From Yoonia sp. (GTDB lineage: Bacteria; Pseudomonadota; Alphaproteobacteria; Rhodobacterales; Rhodobacteraceae), in assembly GCF_030731595.1 (NCBI RefSeq), contig NZ_JANQTS010000095.1:1-45362 (forward strand): DNA of 45,362 nt, given 5' to 3'. A program made the translations under genes and the position numbers. Every line of letters starts with the position of its first letter. The stretch's first letter is position 1. Positions 16,984-25,701 of this stretch are shown here, one piece after another. The notes under the pieces were generated by a model. The model made no database searches. It was not told the origin of the DNA and saw nothing but the letters and a program-made list of their open reading frames with translations.

Positions 16984-17757
16984 ATGAGCGATTTGAACGC
17001 TTTGGCACAAAAGATATCTGCTTTGACTGCCCAAGACGTGGTCTTTGAAGCGGGTTCCCGCGTGATCTCGCAAGGCGGGTCGCCTGCACCTTTGGACAGT
17101 GTATTGGCCGAAATTGACGATACCGTGCTTGAGCGAAACCTGGAATTCACCGCCGACACACAGAAGATCAATCTGATCGTCGCTGGACGCAGGTTGCGCG
17201 GCGTGCTGGCTGTTTCTTCCATGGGTGCAGAGGACGTTATCGGCAAGACCGTCTCGCGCGAAGAACCCGATCTCTTGCTGGCTGTGGCTGACCTGATTTC
17301 CTCTATCTGCAGTTCAGCAAACCGCCTGACTGTCCGTAGCCTTGCGCCAGAGCCTTTTGGCACCGGCGGTGAGCGCGGCATATCGGCCCAAGGGCTAGCA
17401 GAGATTTGGCAGGTCGAAACAGACCAAGCACCCCAGACGCCGATGGGTCGTTTTCTGAATACCAACAAGTCGGCTTTTTCCGCAGTGTTGCACGTCGTGG
17501 ACGATGAGATCGTCGCAACCTTCGGGGATTTTGATACGCTGCAAACAATCTGGGAAACACAAGTCGCAGCCTTTCAGGCAAGGCAGAAAAAGACCCTCAA
17601 TGCCGATGATGGCCCTCAGTTGATCTGTTTTGATGGTGCACTCGAGGATGGCACGGCAGCCGCACTGGCATTGGCAGACGAGGATGTTGTCCTGATCGCC
17701 TATCCGGCCAACAACATCGGTGCGGTGCATAGCTCTTGGCGGGCGATTTTCGGCTAA
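16984..17757 (+). CDS. Protein of unknown function, last gene of the kinase/GTPase operon
   Basis: This is a 257-residue soluble protein, with the start taken at the ATG at 16984 rather than the TTG just before it. It lacks signals and membrane helices. The N-terminal 115 residues have a strand/helix pattern (INLIVAGRRLRGVLAVSS, then a long helix LLLAVADLISSICSSA) that could be another roadblock-like or profilin-like module; the C-terminal part is alpha/beta in character. No catalytic motif was found. It is separated from the previous gene by 28 bases, and its TAA overlaps the ATG of the alpha/beta hydrolase. Function can only be guessed from operon membership. Confidence 0.65.
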   Translation: MSDLNALAQKISALTAQDVVFEAGSRVISQGGSPAPLDSVLAEIDDTVLERNLEFTADTQKINLIVAGRRLRGVLAVSSMGAEDVIGKTVSREEPDLLLAVADLISSICSSANRLTVRSLAPEPFGTGGERGISAQGLAEIWQVETDQAPQTPMGRFLNTNKSAFSAVLHVVDDEIVATFGDFDTLQTIWETQVAAFQARQKKTLNADDGPQLICFDGALEDGTAAALALADEDVVLIAYPANNIGAVHSSWRAIFG

Positions 17758-18680
17758 TGCATCCGATTGCGCAAAAGGCACCTTTGGCTGACCCGTTCTT
17801 TTCCGGCTTCACGGAACAATATTTTGACGGGCCTGACGGTGCCGTATTTTACCGCACCGGCGGCGAAGGGCCACCGCTTCTTTTGCTTCACGGCTACCCG
17901 CAGACTTCTGCAATGTGGCACGCGGTTGTACCGGAGTTGGCCAAATCCTATCAGGTGATTTGCCCCGATTTGCGCGGGTATGGACGGTCTTTGAAGCCAA
18001 AGACCGACGCGGACCATACGCCCTATTCCAAGCGGGCGATGGGCGCGGACATGCTGGCCTTGATGGATCATCTGGGACATCAGCGCTTCCTGATCGGCGC
18101 GCATGATCGGGGTGGGCGCGTAGCACACCGGCTGGCTGCCGACCACCCTGCCCGTGTCATCGCGCTTTCCGTGCTTGATATCGCCCCCACCCGCGAAATG
18201 TACCGCGAGGCGGACAGCAGTTTTGCGCATACCTATTGGCATTGGTACTGGCTGACTTTGCCGCATCCTTTTCCCGAAAGGCTGATCGGGGCTGACCCTG
18301 ATTACTATTTGCTCACCAAGGTCGGCGCGGGTGCAGCGGGTCTCGCGCCTTTTGCGCAGCAAGCGCTGGATGAATATCTGACTTGTTTCAACGCGGCAGA
18401 GGCAATCCACGGTGCTTGCGAGGACTACCGTGCGGCGGCTTCAATCGACATTGCCCATGATGATGCGGACCCCAGCAAACTGCAAATGCCGCTTTTGGCG
18501 CTTTGGGGACGGGATGGCGCGATCGAAGCGCATTTTGATTGTTTGGCGCTGTGGCGCGAACGTGCAGATGACGTGCAGGGCTGGGCTTTGCCGGGCGGGC
18601 ATTATGTGGCCGAGCAGCACCCCGACAAAGTCTTGGAAGCATGGCTGCCATTCTTTGCCGAGGCGATGAAAACCGTTTAG
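17757..18680 (+). CDS. Alpha/beta hydrolase, fluoroacetate / haloacetate dehalogenase-like
   Basis: This is a 307-residue alpha/beta hydrolase. The oxyanion region is LLHGYPQT (44-50). The nucleophile is Asp117 in HDRGGR, with Arg118 and Arg121 available to bind a carboxylate; His162-Trp163 and Tyr224 match the residues that hold the halide in fluoroacetate dehalogenase, and His282 is the base in GGHYVAEQHP. The 45-residue spacing from Asp117 to His162 equals that of the characterised enzyme family. This favours a dehalogenase over an epoxide hydrolase, though the natural substrate is unproven. The ATG overlaps the stop of the preceding unknown gene (TAATG). Its stop overlaps, tail to tail, the stop of the opposing dehydrogenase gene. 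Confidence 0.86.
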   Translation: MHPIAQKAPLADPFFSGFTEQYFDGPDGAVFYRTGGEGPPLLLLHGYPQTSAMWHAVVPELAKSYQVICPDLRGYGRSLKPKTDADHTPYSKRAMGADMLALMDHLGHQRFLIGAHDRGGRVAHRLAADHPARVIALSVLDIAPTREMYREADSSFAHTYWHWYWLTLPHPFPERLIGADPDYYLLTKVGAGAAGLAPFAQQALDEYLTCFNAAEAIHGACEDYRAAASIDIAHDDADPSKLQMPLLALWGRDGAIEAHFDCLALWRERADDVQGWALPGGHYVAEQHPDKVLEAWLPFFAEAMKTV

Positions 18681-19576
18681 GTCAAGCGCGCCGGAAAGCC
18701 CTCTGCGCGCAGATCGGTTCCCAGCAGATCCTCCAATAATTTCACGATCATCGGGGATTGTGCATCGCCGCCATAGGCCGCACGCGCTGCAACATAGGTT
18801 TGCTGGGTCGCCGCCGCCAGTTCCAGCGGGACCTCGAATTCACGGCCAAAGCCCATGGCAAAGCCCAAATCCTTGAGAGCGAGATCAATGTTGAAGGCCA
18901 CGTCATAAGAGCCGTTCAAAACCAATGCGCCTTCGGTTTCATGCACGAATGATGTTCCCGATGATGCCTTGATCGCATGCCAAGCTTGCGCAAGGTCCAG
19001 CCCGCCACGCTTGGCCAGCATCAGCGCCTCTCCACAGGCCTTGAGGTGGATAAAGGCCAGCATATTCGTGATCACCTTGATGACCGAGGCAGACCCGAGC
19101 GGGCCCATGTGAAAGACCTGATTGCCCATCGCCTTGAGGGCGGGCAAGTGCAGATCAAACATGTCCTTGTCGCCGCCCGCGAGCATCGTGATGTTGCCTT
19201 GGGCTGCAAGGTGCACACCACCGGTGACCGGAAGCTCCATCAAGCGGACATTATGTTTCGCCGCCATCCCGGCAAAGGCGAGGACCTCATCCCGCCCCAA
19301 GGTTGACATCTCGATCCAATGCGCACCGTCGCGCATTGCAGGCAGCATTTGGCCTGCGACACGCTCGGACACAGCCGGAGAGGGCAGGCAGGTGATCACA
19401 TGATCGACTTGTGCGGCCAGTTCGGCAGGACTGTCCGCCCAACTGGCCCCCGCCGCCAAGGCCGCCGCTGCCGCGTCGCGGTTGATGTCTGTCACGGTGA
19501 CCGTCATGCCTGCGCGCAGCAGACATGCCGTGCAATTCGCGCCCAGATTGCCTTGGCCAATATAACCGTAGTGCAT
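18677..19576 (-). CDS. NAD(P)-dependent beta-hydroxyacid dehydrogenase (3-hydroxyisobutyrate dehydrogenase family)
   Basis: This is a 299-residue protein with an N-terminal Rossmann domain, motif GYIGQGNLG at residues 4-12. It has the family substrate-binding segment LPVTGG and the catalytic Lys in GSASVIKVITNML. The family oxidises beta-hydroxyacids such as 3-hydroxyisobutyrate, tartronate semialdehyde or related compounds; the substrate here is not known. The start at 19576 fits the beginning of the Rossmann strand; the longer open frame upstream lies within the end of the methyltransferase gene and looks non-coding. It lies ten bases downstream of the MttB-family gene and is probably co-transcribed with it, which suggests a joint role in degrading a methylated amine or its product. 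Confidence 0.9.
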   Translation of the reverse strand: MHYGYIGQGNLGANCTACLLRAGMTVTVTDINRDAAAAALAAGASWADSPAELAAQVDHVITCLPSPAVSERVAGQMLPAMRDGAHWIEMSTLGRDEVLAFAGMAAKHNVRLMELPVTGGVHLAAQGNITMLAGGDKDMFDLHLPALKAMGNQVFHMGPLGSASVIKVITNMLAFIHLKACGEALMLAKRGGLDLAQAWHAIKASSGTSFVHETEGALVLNGSYDVAFNIDLALKDLGFAMGFGREFEVPLELAAATQQTYVAARAAYGGDAQSPMIVKLLEDLLGTDLRAEGFPARLT

Positions 19577-19586
19577 GATGCGGTCC

Positions 19587-21125
19587 TTAAATGAAGTAGA
19601 TATTGTAGTCAGCGCGGATCGCTGCATCCAATGCGGGATCGACCTGCAATTTGGCTTTCTGCAAGATGTCATTCTTGCGGGCAATCGCCTTGTCGATCAG
19701 GATCGGGCGGTCGGCTTCGTTCCATTCCTTCGGGCTCATGCGGTTTCCCAGCGTTGGATAGATATATTCGGTCTGCATCAACTTAAGCGTCTGATCCGAC
19801 CCAAGATAATGCCCCGGCCCACCAAGACAGACAGCCTTCATCGCTTCGATGGATGTGCTGTCTTCGGTCACGTCAATCCCGCGGACCATCCGCATGACCT
19901 GACCAAGGATATCATCGCCCAGAACAAGCGATTCAAGACAGAAACCCAAGAGCGACGCATGCATGCCCGCCGCTTCATAGACCATGTTGAGGCCGGACAA
20001 TCCTGCCAGAGCATTGGTCATCCCCGTTTCCCAGCCCGCCTGCATATCTGGCAGCTTGGAGTCCGAAATGCCCGCAGCCGCACCACCCGGCAAGTCATAG
20101 AACCGATGCATTTGGGCGCAGCCTGCGGTAAGCAGAGCCTGCTCTGCCGAACCACCGGACATCGCACCGGTGCGCAGATCAGACACAAAGGGCCAAGTGC
20201 CAAAGACCGCCGGATGGCCGGGCGCCATTGCGTTCACATAGACCACGCCTGCCAGACATTCCGCCACCGCTTGGACAATCGCCAGTGCAATAGGCGCAGG
20301 AGCGGTCGCGCCGGCCTGCCCTGCTGAGAGCAACAGGATCGGCATGCCCGCGCGAATGCATGATTCCATCGCGATGCAGCTTTCCTCGGCGAATTTCATC
20401 GGCGGGACGACAAAGCAATTCGAGTTCGATACGAAAGGCCGCGCGCGCCATGCAGCTTCACCGCCCGCGATACGGTGCAGCATCTCCATGCCTGGGGCCA
20501 CATGGGAGGGGTCGCTGAAGGAGGTCCCGACGTGTTTGGTTGTCCCTGCACAGCATGCATAGATCGTGTTCAGATCCATCTCGAGGTTATCGGTGATATC
20601 ACGCGCAACCATGGCCCGTTGGAAGAAATGGATGTTATCAAGCGCATGGGTGAGCTTTGCCGCATCATGCAAGTCCTGTGCGGTGCTTTCGCGGTACGTA
20701 TTGGTTTCAACATCAACGACATGCACTGCGGCACCCGCTGTGCCAAAGTGAACCTTGCTGCCCGAAAGATGCAGATCATGCTTGGGATCACGCCCGAACA
20801 AGGTGATATTGCGTGCAGCCTTCGCCAGCATGTCCTCGACCAAGGCACGCGGAAACCGCAGACGGCCATCATCGCCAAGGATAGCTCCCGCCTTTGTCAT
20901 GATCTCGATGCCCGAGGGCGGAGCTTGCGACAGACCAATCTGTTCCAGCGCATCAAGCGCAGAGAGGTGGATCCGCAGGACATCTGCATCGCTGAGCGGT
21001 TTATATTGCCCCCCCGACATGCCTGGCCGGACAGGACGCATATCCTCGGTCAAAGGCGCGCTGCGCAATGCCACGCGTGCGGCACGGCCGCCGCTACGGG
21101 CCGATCTGGTAATGGTTTCGGTCAT
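19587..21125 (-). CDS. MttB-superfamily methyltransferase (non-pyrrolysine)
   Basis: This is a 512-residue member of the trimethylamine methyltransferase MttB superfamily. The N-terminus (RPGMSGGQYKPL) and the central Gly/Ala-rich barrel segments, including GQAGATAP and GSAEQALLTAG, fit the family. The gene reads through without any in-frame amber codon, so it lacks the pyrrolysine of true MttB and belongs with the relatives that demethylate quaternary amines such as glycine betaine or proline betaine. No corrinoid protein, reductive activase or second methyltransferase is adjacent, so the methyl acceptor must be encoded elsewhere. The dehydrogenase gene lies ten bases downstream, and the LysR gene is transcribed divergently across a 103-base gap. 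Confidence 0.87.
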   Translation of the reverse strand: MTETITRSARSGGRAARVALRSAPLTEDMRPVRPGMSGGQYKPLSDADVLRIHLSALDALEQIGLSQAPPSGIEIMTKAGAILGDDGRLRFPRALVEDMLAKAARNITLFGRDPKHDLHLSGSKVHFGTAGAAVHVVDVETNTYRESTAQDLHDAAKLTHALDNIHFFQRAMVARDITDNLEMDLNTIYACCAGTTKHVGTSFSDPSHVAPGMEMLHRIAGGEAAWRARPFVSNSNCFVVPPMKFAEESCIAMESCIRAGMPILLLSAGQAGATAPAPIALAIVQAVAECLAGVVYVNAMAPGHPAVFGTWPFVSDLRTGAMSGGSAEQALLTAGCAQMHRFYDLPGGAAAGISDSKLPDMQAGWETGMTNALAGLSGLNMVYEAAGMHASLLGFCLESLVLGDDILGQVMRMVRGIDVTEDSTSIEAMKAVCLGGPGHYLGSDQTLKLMQTEYIYPTLGNRMSPKEWNEADRPILIDKAIARKNDILQKAKLQVDPALDAAIRADYNIYFI

Positions 21126-21174
21126 GCTGGAAACTCCGTTGTCGCTGACAGAGTATTCTCCTGTGCTGATCTCT

Positions 21175-21205
21175 GATCAATCTGCCCATCCGGTTATTAT
21201 TGATC
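21175..21205. promoter_or_regulatory. Inverted repeat in the MttB/LysR divergent promoter region
   Basis: GATCAAT at 21175-21181 is repeated in inverted orientation as ATTGATC at 21199-21205, with 17 bases between. The pair sits in the 103-base gap between the divergent methyltransferase and LysR genes. A dyad in such a gap is the usual place for a LysR-type activator to bind, though the spacer is longer than the classical T-N11-A core. Confidence 0.5.
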
Positions 21206-21228
21206 GGCATTTCCGATTAGTGCATTCT

Positions 21229-22125
21229 ATGCCCATGCAGATTGAACTCATCGAAACCTTTCTTGATCTTTGTGAAACCAAAAGCTTCAACCAGACCGCC
21301 GACCGATTGGGCGTGACCCAATCGACTGTGTCTGGGCGGATTAAAGCGCTAGAGGCTGTTGTCGGTGTAAGGCTATTCCAAAGATCGCGGTCCGGGACCG
21401 CGCTTACAACGCAGGGCCTGCGGTTCGAGCCACATGCACGCAGCTTGCGGCATGATTGGACCAGAGCGTTGAATGCGACGCGCGATACCGCGCTAGCTGG
21501 CATCACGATGCGGATCGGCTTGCAACATGATCTGGTCGGGCTTGGGATCAAACAGTTGATCGAAGAGTTCAGGGGTTTTCTGCCCAATACCACCTTTCTG
21601 TTCGAGGCCGACTATTCCAGTCAAATGTGTTCTGATTTGATTTCTGGACTGCAAGATATAGCCGTTCTCTATTCGCCGAAGGTGCAACCGGACTTGTATT
21701 TTGAAACTCTGGGAGAGGTCCACTATGTGATGGTTTCAAGCGAAGCGACCCGCTTGGCACAGCTGGACAAAGACCGCTATATCCTCGCCAATTATTCGCC
21801 AGCTTTTGCGCATGCCCATGCAGCTTTGTTGCCCGAATTTACGCATGTGTCTTTATCCATCGGCCAGAACGCGGCCATGGTGGACTTGTTGACGTCTCTT
21901 TCAGGCAGTGCCTATGTGCTGCGGCATTCGGCTGCGGCGCTGGTGCAAACGGGCAATTACGCCCTTGTCGCAGACGCCCCTGAAATTGCACAGCCAGTCT
22001 TTGCCGGACTGAACATGCGGAACAGGCATAGGGCGGCCTACCGAAGGCTCTTTGCCATTTTGCATGCACAATACGCAGCACATGGCAGCGAACGTCGACC
22101 CAAGGAACGGCGCTTTCCATCCTAA
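21229..22125 (+). CDS. LysR-family transcriptional regulator
   Basis: This is a 298-residue regulator. The N-terminal winged helix-turn-helix is clear: FLDLCETKSFNQTADRLG, then VTQSTVSGRIKALE and the wing LFQRSRSGTALTTQG, within the first 65 residues. A C-terminal effector domain of the periplasmic-binding-protein type follows. I start it at the ATG at 21229; a second ATG at 21235 is equally possible, while the long upstream open frame overlaps the methyltransferase gene and its promoter and is not coding. Because it is divergent from the MttB-family gene, it probably controls that gene and the dehydrogenase in response to the amine substrate. Confidence 0.92.
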   Translation: MPMQIELIETFLDLCETKSFNQTADRLGVTQSTVSGRIKALEAVVGVRLFQRSRSGTALTTQGLRFEPHARSLRHDWTRALNATRDTALAGITMRIGLQHDLVGLGIKQLIEEFRGFLPNTTFLFEADYSSQMCSDLISGLQDIAVLYSPKVQPDLYFETLGEVHYVMVSSEATRLAQLDKDRYILANYSPAFAHAHAALLPEFTHVSLSIGQNAAMVDLLTSLSGSAYVLRHSAAALVQTGNYALVADAPEIAQPVFAGLNMRNRHRAAYRRLFAILHAQYAAHGSERRPKERRFPS

Positions 22126-22478
22126 GTCAAAGCGGAGCGGATCGGCCTCACAAACGACAAGCGCGGTTGATTGTGGAATTCATTGGGAAGGGTCGGGTCA
22201 TGCGGTAATCCCCTCCGAAAAGGGGACTAGGAACTGGCGTTCTCGCGGCGCCCTCTAACGTGGCGACACGTGATCCCGTCAAATCTCTTGAAGATCTTGC
22301 GGACTGGGATCGTAGAGAGGCCCCGCCGATCCCGTGGCGGGTTTTTGCCCGAATGACGGATGGAATTGAACCAAAGAGCGAACCAAAATCCATCAACTCT
22401 TGCGATAACTTCGAAATGGGGCGGGAAAAGGCTCTTGTCAGAGGGTCACTTTTTACTCGCGTAGACGCCTGACACGAA
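22126..22478. other. Gene-poor gap between LysR and acs
   Basis: No convincing gene lies in this 353-base stretch. A GTG-initiated frame at 22260-22472 on the plus strand (70 codons, beginning with a charged SLEDLADWDRR segment) has some protein character but no ribosome binding site, and could be a gene remnant. A short CCCCT/AGGGG hairpin lies near 22210-22225 without a following T run. Confidence 0.4.
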
Positions 22479-22506
22479 GAAAGCCGCGCATGACTGCGCG
22501 GCTTTC
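22479..22506 (-). terminator. Hairpin terminator downstream of acs
   Basis: GAAAGCCGCGC at 22479-22489 pairs perfectly with GCGCGGCTTTC at 22496-22506 around a six-base loop. It begins 20 bases after the acs stop. On the minus strand the stem ends in TTTC and a weak T-rich tail, so it is probably an intrinsic terminator for acs, of moderate strength. Confidence 0.7.
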
Positions 22507-22526
22507 AGATAATTGTATTCCGGACA

Positions 22527-24485
22527 TTAGCCCCGGTTCATCCGGTTCTCGATCAGGTCATCCACGACCGACGGATCAGCGAGCGTTGACGTATCGCCCA
22601 ATGCGCCGAAATCATCCTCGGCGATCTTGCGCAGGATGCGCCGCATGATCTTGCCAGAGCGAGTCTTGGGCAGGCCCGGCGCCCATTGGATCAGGTCAGG
22701 TTTCGCAATCGGGCCAATCTCGTTGCGCACCCAGACCTCGAGTTCTTTGCGCAGCTCTTCTGTCGGCGTCTGACCGTTCATCAAGGTGACATAGGCATAA
22801 ATCCCCTGCCCCTTGATTTTGTGCGGATAACCGACCACGGCAGCCTCGGCCACCTTCGCATGAGCGACCAGTGCGCTTTCGACCTCTGCTGTACCCATCC
22901 TATGACCCGAGACGTTGATCACGTCATCAACGCGGCCTGTGATCCAGTAGTAGCCATCAGCGTCACGACGGCAGCCATCGCCGGTGAAATAGTAGTTCTT
23001 GTAGTCCGCAAAATAGGTCTTCTCGAACCGTTCATGGTCGCCCCAGACGGTGCGCATCTGGGCAGGCCAGCTGTCCTTGATGCACAGCACGCCTTCGGCA
23101 GCCGTGTCGTTGATTTCCGCGCCCGTTGTTGGCTCCAAAATCACTGGCTGGATACCGAAGAACGGCAAGGTCGCAGATCCCGGCTTGGTCGCTGTCGCAC
23201 CAGGCAGCGGCGTCAGCAGATGGCCGCCCGTTTCGGTCTGCCACCACGTATCGACAATCGGCGCTTTGCCCTTGCCGACAACATCATTGTACCAGTTCCA
23301 GGCTTCGGGGTTGATCGGTTCGCCCACGGTGCCCAGCACCTTAATGCTGGAAAGGTCATACTTCTCGACAGGCCCGTTGCCATGCGCCATCAGCGCACGA
23401 ATGGCGGTAGGGGCTGTGTAGAACTGGTTCACCTTGTGCTTTTCGCAGACCTGCCAGAACCGGCCCGCATCCGGATAGGTTGGCACGCCTTCGAACATCA
23501 GTGTGGTGGCGCCATTGGCCAGCGGGCCATAGACGATATAGCTGTGACCGGTGACCCAGCCCACGTCTGCCGTACACCAGAAGACGTCGCCGTCATGATA
23601 ATCAAACGTGTATTGATGCGTCATCGCCGCATAGACGAGATAGCCGCCGGTGGAATGGACAACGCCCTTGGGCTGGCCGGTTGAGCCGGAGGTATAGAGG
23701 ATGAACAACGGGTCTTCGGCGTTCATTTCCTCGGGGGGGCAGTCGGCGCTGACCTTGGCTTCCATCTCGTGCAGCCAGTAATCACACTCGGGACGCCATG
23801 CGATCTGCTGGCCGGTCCGTTTGACGACCAGACATTTCACGCTGTCATAGTCATGTAGCAGAGCCTGATTCACGCTATCCTTGAGGTTCGTTATCCGCCC
23901 GCCGCGCGGTGCGCCATCAGAGGTGATCACCACTTTGGCGTCGCAGGCATTGATCCGGGCGCCCAGCGCCTCGGCCGAGAAACCGGCGAAAACGATAGAA
24001 TGGATTGCCCCGATCCGCGTACAGGCCAGCATCGCATAGGCCGCTTCAGGTATCATCGGCATGTAAAGCACAACGCGATCACCTTTGCCCACGCCCAGTT
24101 CCTTGAGCACATTGGCCATCAGCGAGGTTTTTTCGTGCAGCATCTTGTAGGTGATATGCAAGGCTTCGTCATCGGGACTGTCGGGCTCCCAGATGATCGC
24201 GGTCTGGTCGCCGCGCGTGGCCAGATGCCGGTCAATGCAGTTGGCGCTGACGTTCAGCGTGCCATCCTCGAACCATTTGATGTCGACATTGCCGGGGGCA
24301 AAGCTGGTGTTCTTGACCTTGGTAAAGGGCTTGATCCAGTCGACACGCTTGCCATGTTCGGCCCAGAACCCGTCTGGATCGTTGATCGAGGCGGCATACA
24401 TCGCATCATATTTCGCTTTGTCGGCATGCGCCCCTGCGGCCATGGCGGCGGATGGTGGAAATGTTCCGGCTGGTTGATCGGTCAT
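22527..24485 (-). CDS. acs: Acetyl-CoA synthetase (acetate--CoA ligase)
   Basis: This enzyme activates acetate to acetyl-CoA through acetyl-AMP, letting the cell grow on acetate and salvage acetate from overflow. The 652-residue length is typical of Acs. The adenylate-forming P-loop [11 protein letters not shown], the WWQTETGG segment, the TGDG motif and the C-terminal catalytic Lys in [12 protein letters not shown] are present; that Lys is also the usual site of control by acetylation. The start at 24485 follows an AAGGGGGGA ribosome site. It is a single gene, with a promoter-sized gap of 205 bases upstream and the hairpin terminator downstream. Confidence 0.97.
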   Translation of the reverse strand: MTDQPAGTFPPSAAMAAGAHADKAKYDAMYAASINDPDGFWAEHGKRVDWIKPFTKVKNTSFAPGNVDIKWFEDGTLNVSANCIDRHLATRGDQTAIIWEPDSPDDEALHITYKMLHEKTSLMANVLKELGVGKGDRVVLYMPMIPEAAYAMLACTRIGAIHSIVFAGFSAEALGARINACDAKVVITSDGAPRGGRITNLKDSVNQALLHDYDSVKCLVVKRTGQQIAWRPECDYWLHEMEAKVSADCPPEEMNAEDPLFILYTSGSTGQPKGVVHSTGGYLVYAAMTHQYTFDYHDGDVFWCTADVGWVTGHSYIVYGPLANGATTLMFEGVPTYPDAGRFWQVCEKHKVNQFYTAPTAIRALMAHGNGPVEKYDLSSIKVLGTVGEPINPEAWNWYNDVVGKGKAPIVDTWWQTETGGHLLTPLPGATATKPGSATLPFFGIQPVILEPTTGAEINDTAAEGVLCIKDSWPAQMRTVWGDHERFEKTYFADYKNYYFTGDGCRRDADGYYWITGRVDDVINVSGHRMGTAEVESALVAHAKVAEAAVVGYPHKIKGQGIYAYVTLMNGQTPTEELRKELEVWVRNEIGPIAKPDLIQWAPGLPKTRSGKIMRRILRKIAEDDFGALGDTSTLADPSVVDDLIENRMNRG

Positions 24486-24690
24486 GGCGTGTCCCCCCTT
24501 GATATTCTTTGTGTGGCGCGAAACTTTGGTTCGCGGCATCCTCGATCGGCATCATGGCGAAAAAGGTTGTGAATCCAAGTCGCCGTGAACTTGGCTGCGG
24601 CAATTTGTCAATCACAGCTAAAAATTTACAAAAAGCGTGTCAATGACTTTACCGGAATCGAGCCGGACAAGTCCATATAGCAAGTAAAGG

Positions 24691-25299
24691 CTAAAGCCCG
24701 CCGATTTCGCGGATCAGCTTGCTGATCTCATCCACACCCTTGCCGTGTCGCAAGCTCGCGAAGACAACGGGCAGGTCGCCGCGCATGCGTGCCGCGTCCC
24801 GCGCCATCACCTCAAGCGAGGCACCGACATGGGGCGCAAGGTCAGTCTTGTTGATCACTAGAATATCCGACCGGGTGATCGCAGGGCCGCCCTTGCGGGG
24901 AATTTCCTCGCCTGCGGCAACGTCGATCACATAGACCGTCACATCGGCCAGTTCGGGGCTGAAGGTCGCCGACAGATTGTCACCGCCGCTTTCGATCAGG
25001 ATCAGTTCCAGATCAGCATGCCGCGCGCGCATCTCCGCAACTGCCGCCAGATTGATCGAGGCATCTTCGCGGATCGCTGTATGCGGGCATCCCCCGGTTT
25101 CGACCCCCATGACCCGATCATCGGGCAGGATCTGCATGCGCATCAGCGCCTCGGCATCCTCTTGCGTGTAGATGTCATTGGTGATCACCCCAAGGCTGAT
25201 GTGATCCTTGAGCAAGCGGGCCAGATTGGCGGTCAATGTGGTTTTACCGGCACCCACAGGACCGCCGATTCCAACACGCAAAGGTCCGTTTGGCGACAT
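24691..25299 (-). CDS. ureG: Urease accessory GTPase UreG
   Basis: UreG is the GTPase that drives nickel delivery to apo-urease together with UreD, UreF and UreE. The 202-residue protein shows the P-loop GGPVGAGKT, the metal-binding Cys-Pro-His in [14 protein letters not shown], the ESGGDNLSA segment and the NKTDL guanine motif. It is the last gene of the operon, three bases after the DUF3995-like gene. Every expected UreG motif is present and intact. Confidence 0.97.
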   Translation of the reverse strand: MSPNGPLRVGIGGPVGAGKTTLTANLARLLKDHISLGVITNDIYTQEDAEALMRMQILPDDRVMGVETGGCPHTAIREDASINLAAVAEMRARHADLELILIESGGDNLSATFSPELADVTVYVIDVAAGEEIPRKGGPAITRSDILVINKTDLAPHVGASLEVMARDAARMRGDLPVVFASLRHGKGVDEISKLIREIGGL

Positions 25300-25302
25300 C
25301 GC

Positions 25303-25701
25303 CTATCCTCCGATCAAAGTGAAAAGCAGACCCGCGGCCAGCACAAGGCAGAGCGGGCCATAATACCGCTGGTCATAGGTTGCAAAGGGTTCTTCCGGCG
25401 TCATCTTGCGCCAAAGACCTGCATAGGCAATGAGCCCGCGTCCGGCAAAGACAAGGGCCGCGAGCCAAAGCACAACGCGCGCGATAGTCACTGATGGCAT
25501 CCAGAGCGCCGCAATCACAATAGCCAGACTGCCCGCAACCAGCAGGCAGGGGATGGTCCCCGGCATCCGTGTGACGCCCTTGGCACCGACGACCGCATGG
25601 GCAAGCTGGACTTCGTCCCGGATGGGAATCCAGATATGGAACGCCCATGCCAGATGCATTGCCGCGATCAACGACAGAAGAGCAGTCAAAAGAATCGTCA
25701 T
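25303..25701 (-). CDS. DUF3995-like small integral membrane protein in the urease operon
   Basis: This is a 132-residue protein with four hydrophobic segments (about residues 3-22, 48-68, 72-92 and 110-130). The N-terminal MHLAWAF segment and the general layout resemble the DUF3995 family, whose function is unknown. The start overlaps the ureF stop by four bases and the stop lies three bases before ureG, so it is fully embedded in the urease operon. It could be involved in nickel, urea or ammonium passage, but that rests on position alone. Confidence 0.8.
   Translation of the reverse strand: MTILLTALLSLIAAMHLAWAFHIWIPIRDEVQLAHAVVGAKGVTRMPGTIPCLLVAGSLAIVIAALWMPSVTIARVVLWLAALVFAGRGLIAYAGLWRKMTPEEPFATYDQRYYGPLCLVLAAGLLFTLIGG

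Noticed and set aside
19587..21125. Pyrrolysine-containing trimethylamine methyltransferase
   Set aside because: The gene has no in-frame TAG before its natural stop, and no pyrrolysine genes are in the window.
20755..21228. N-terminal extension of the LysR frame
   Set aside because: It runs through the methyltransferase gene on the other strand and the promoter gap; the helix-turn-helix begins right after 21229.
22260..22472. Possible 70-codon gene between LysR and acs
   Set aside because: It begins with GTG without a ribosome site and its second half has no coding character; noted only as a possible remnant.
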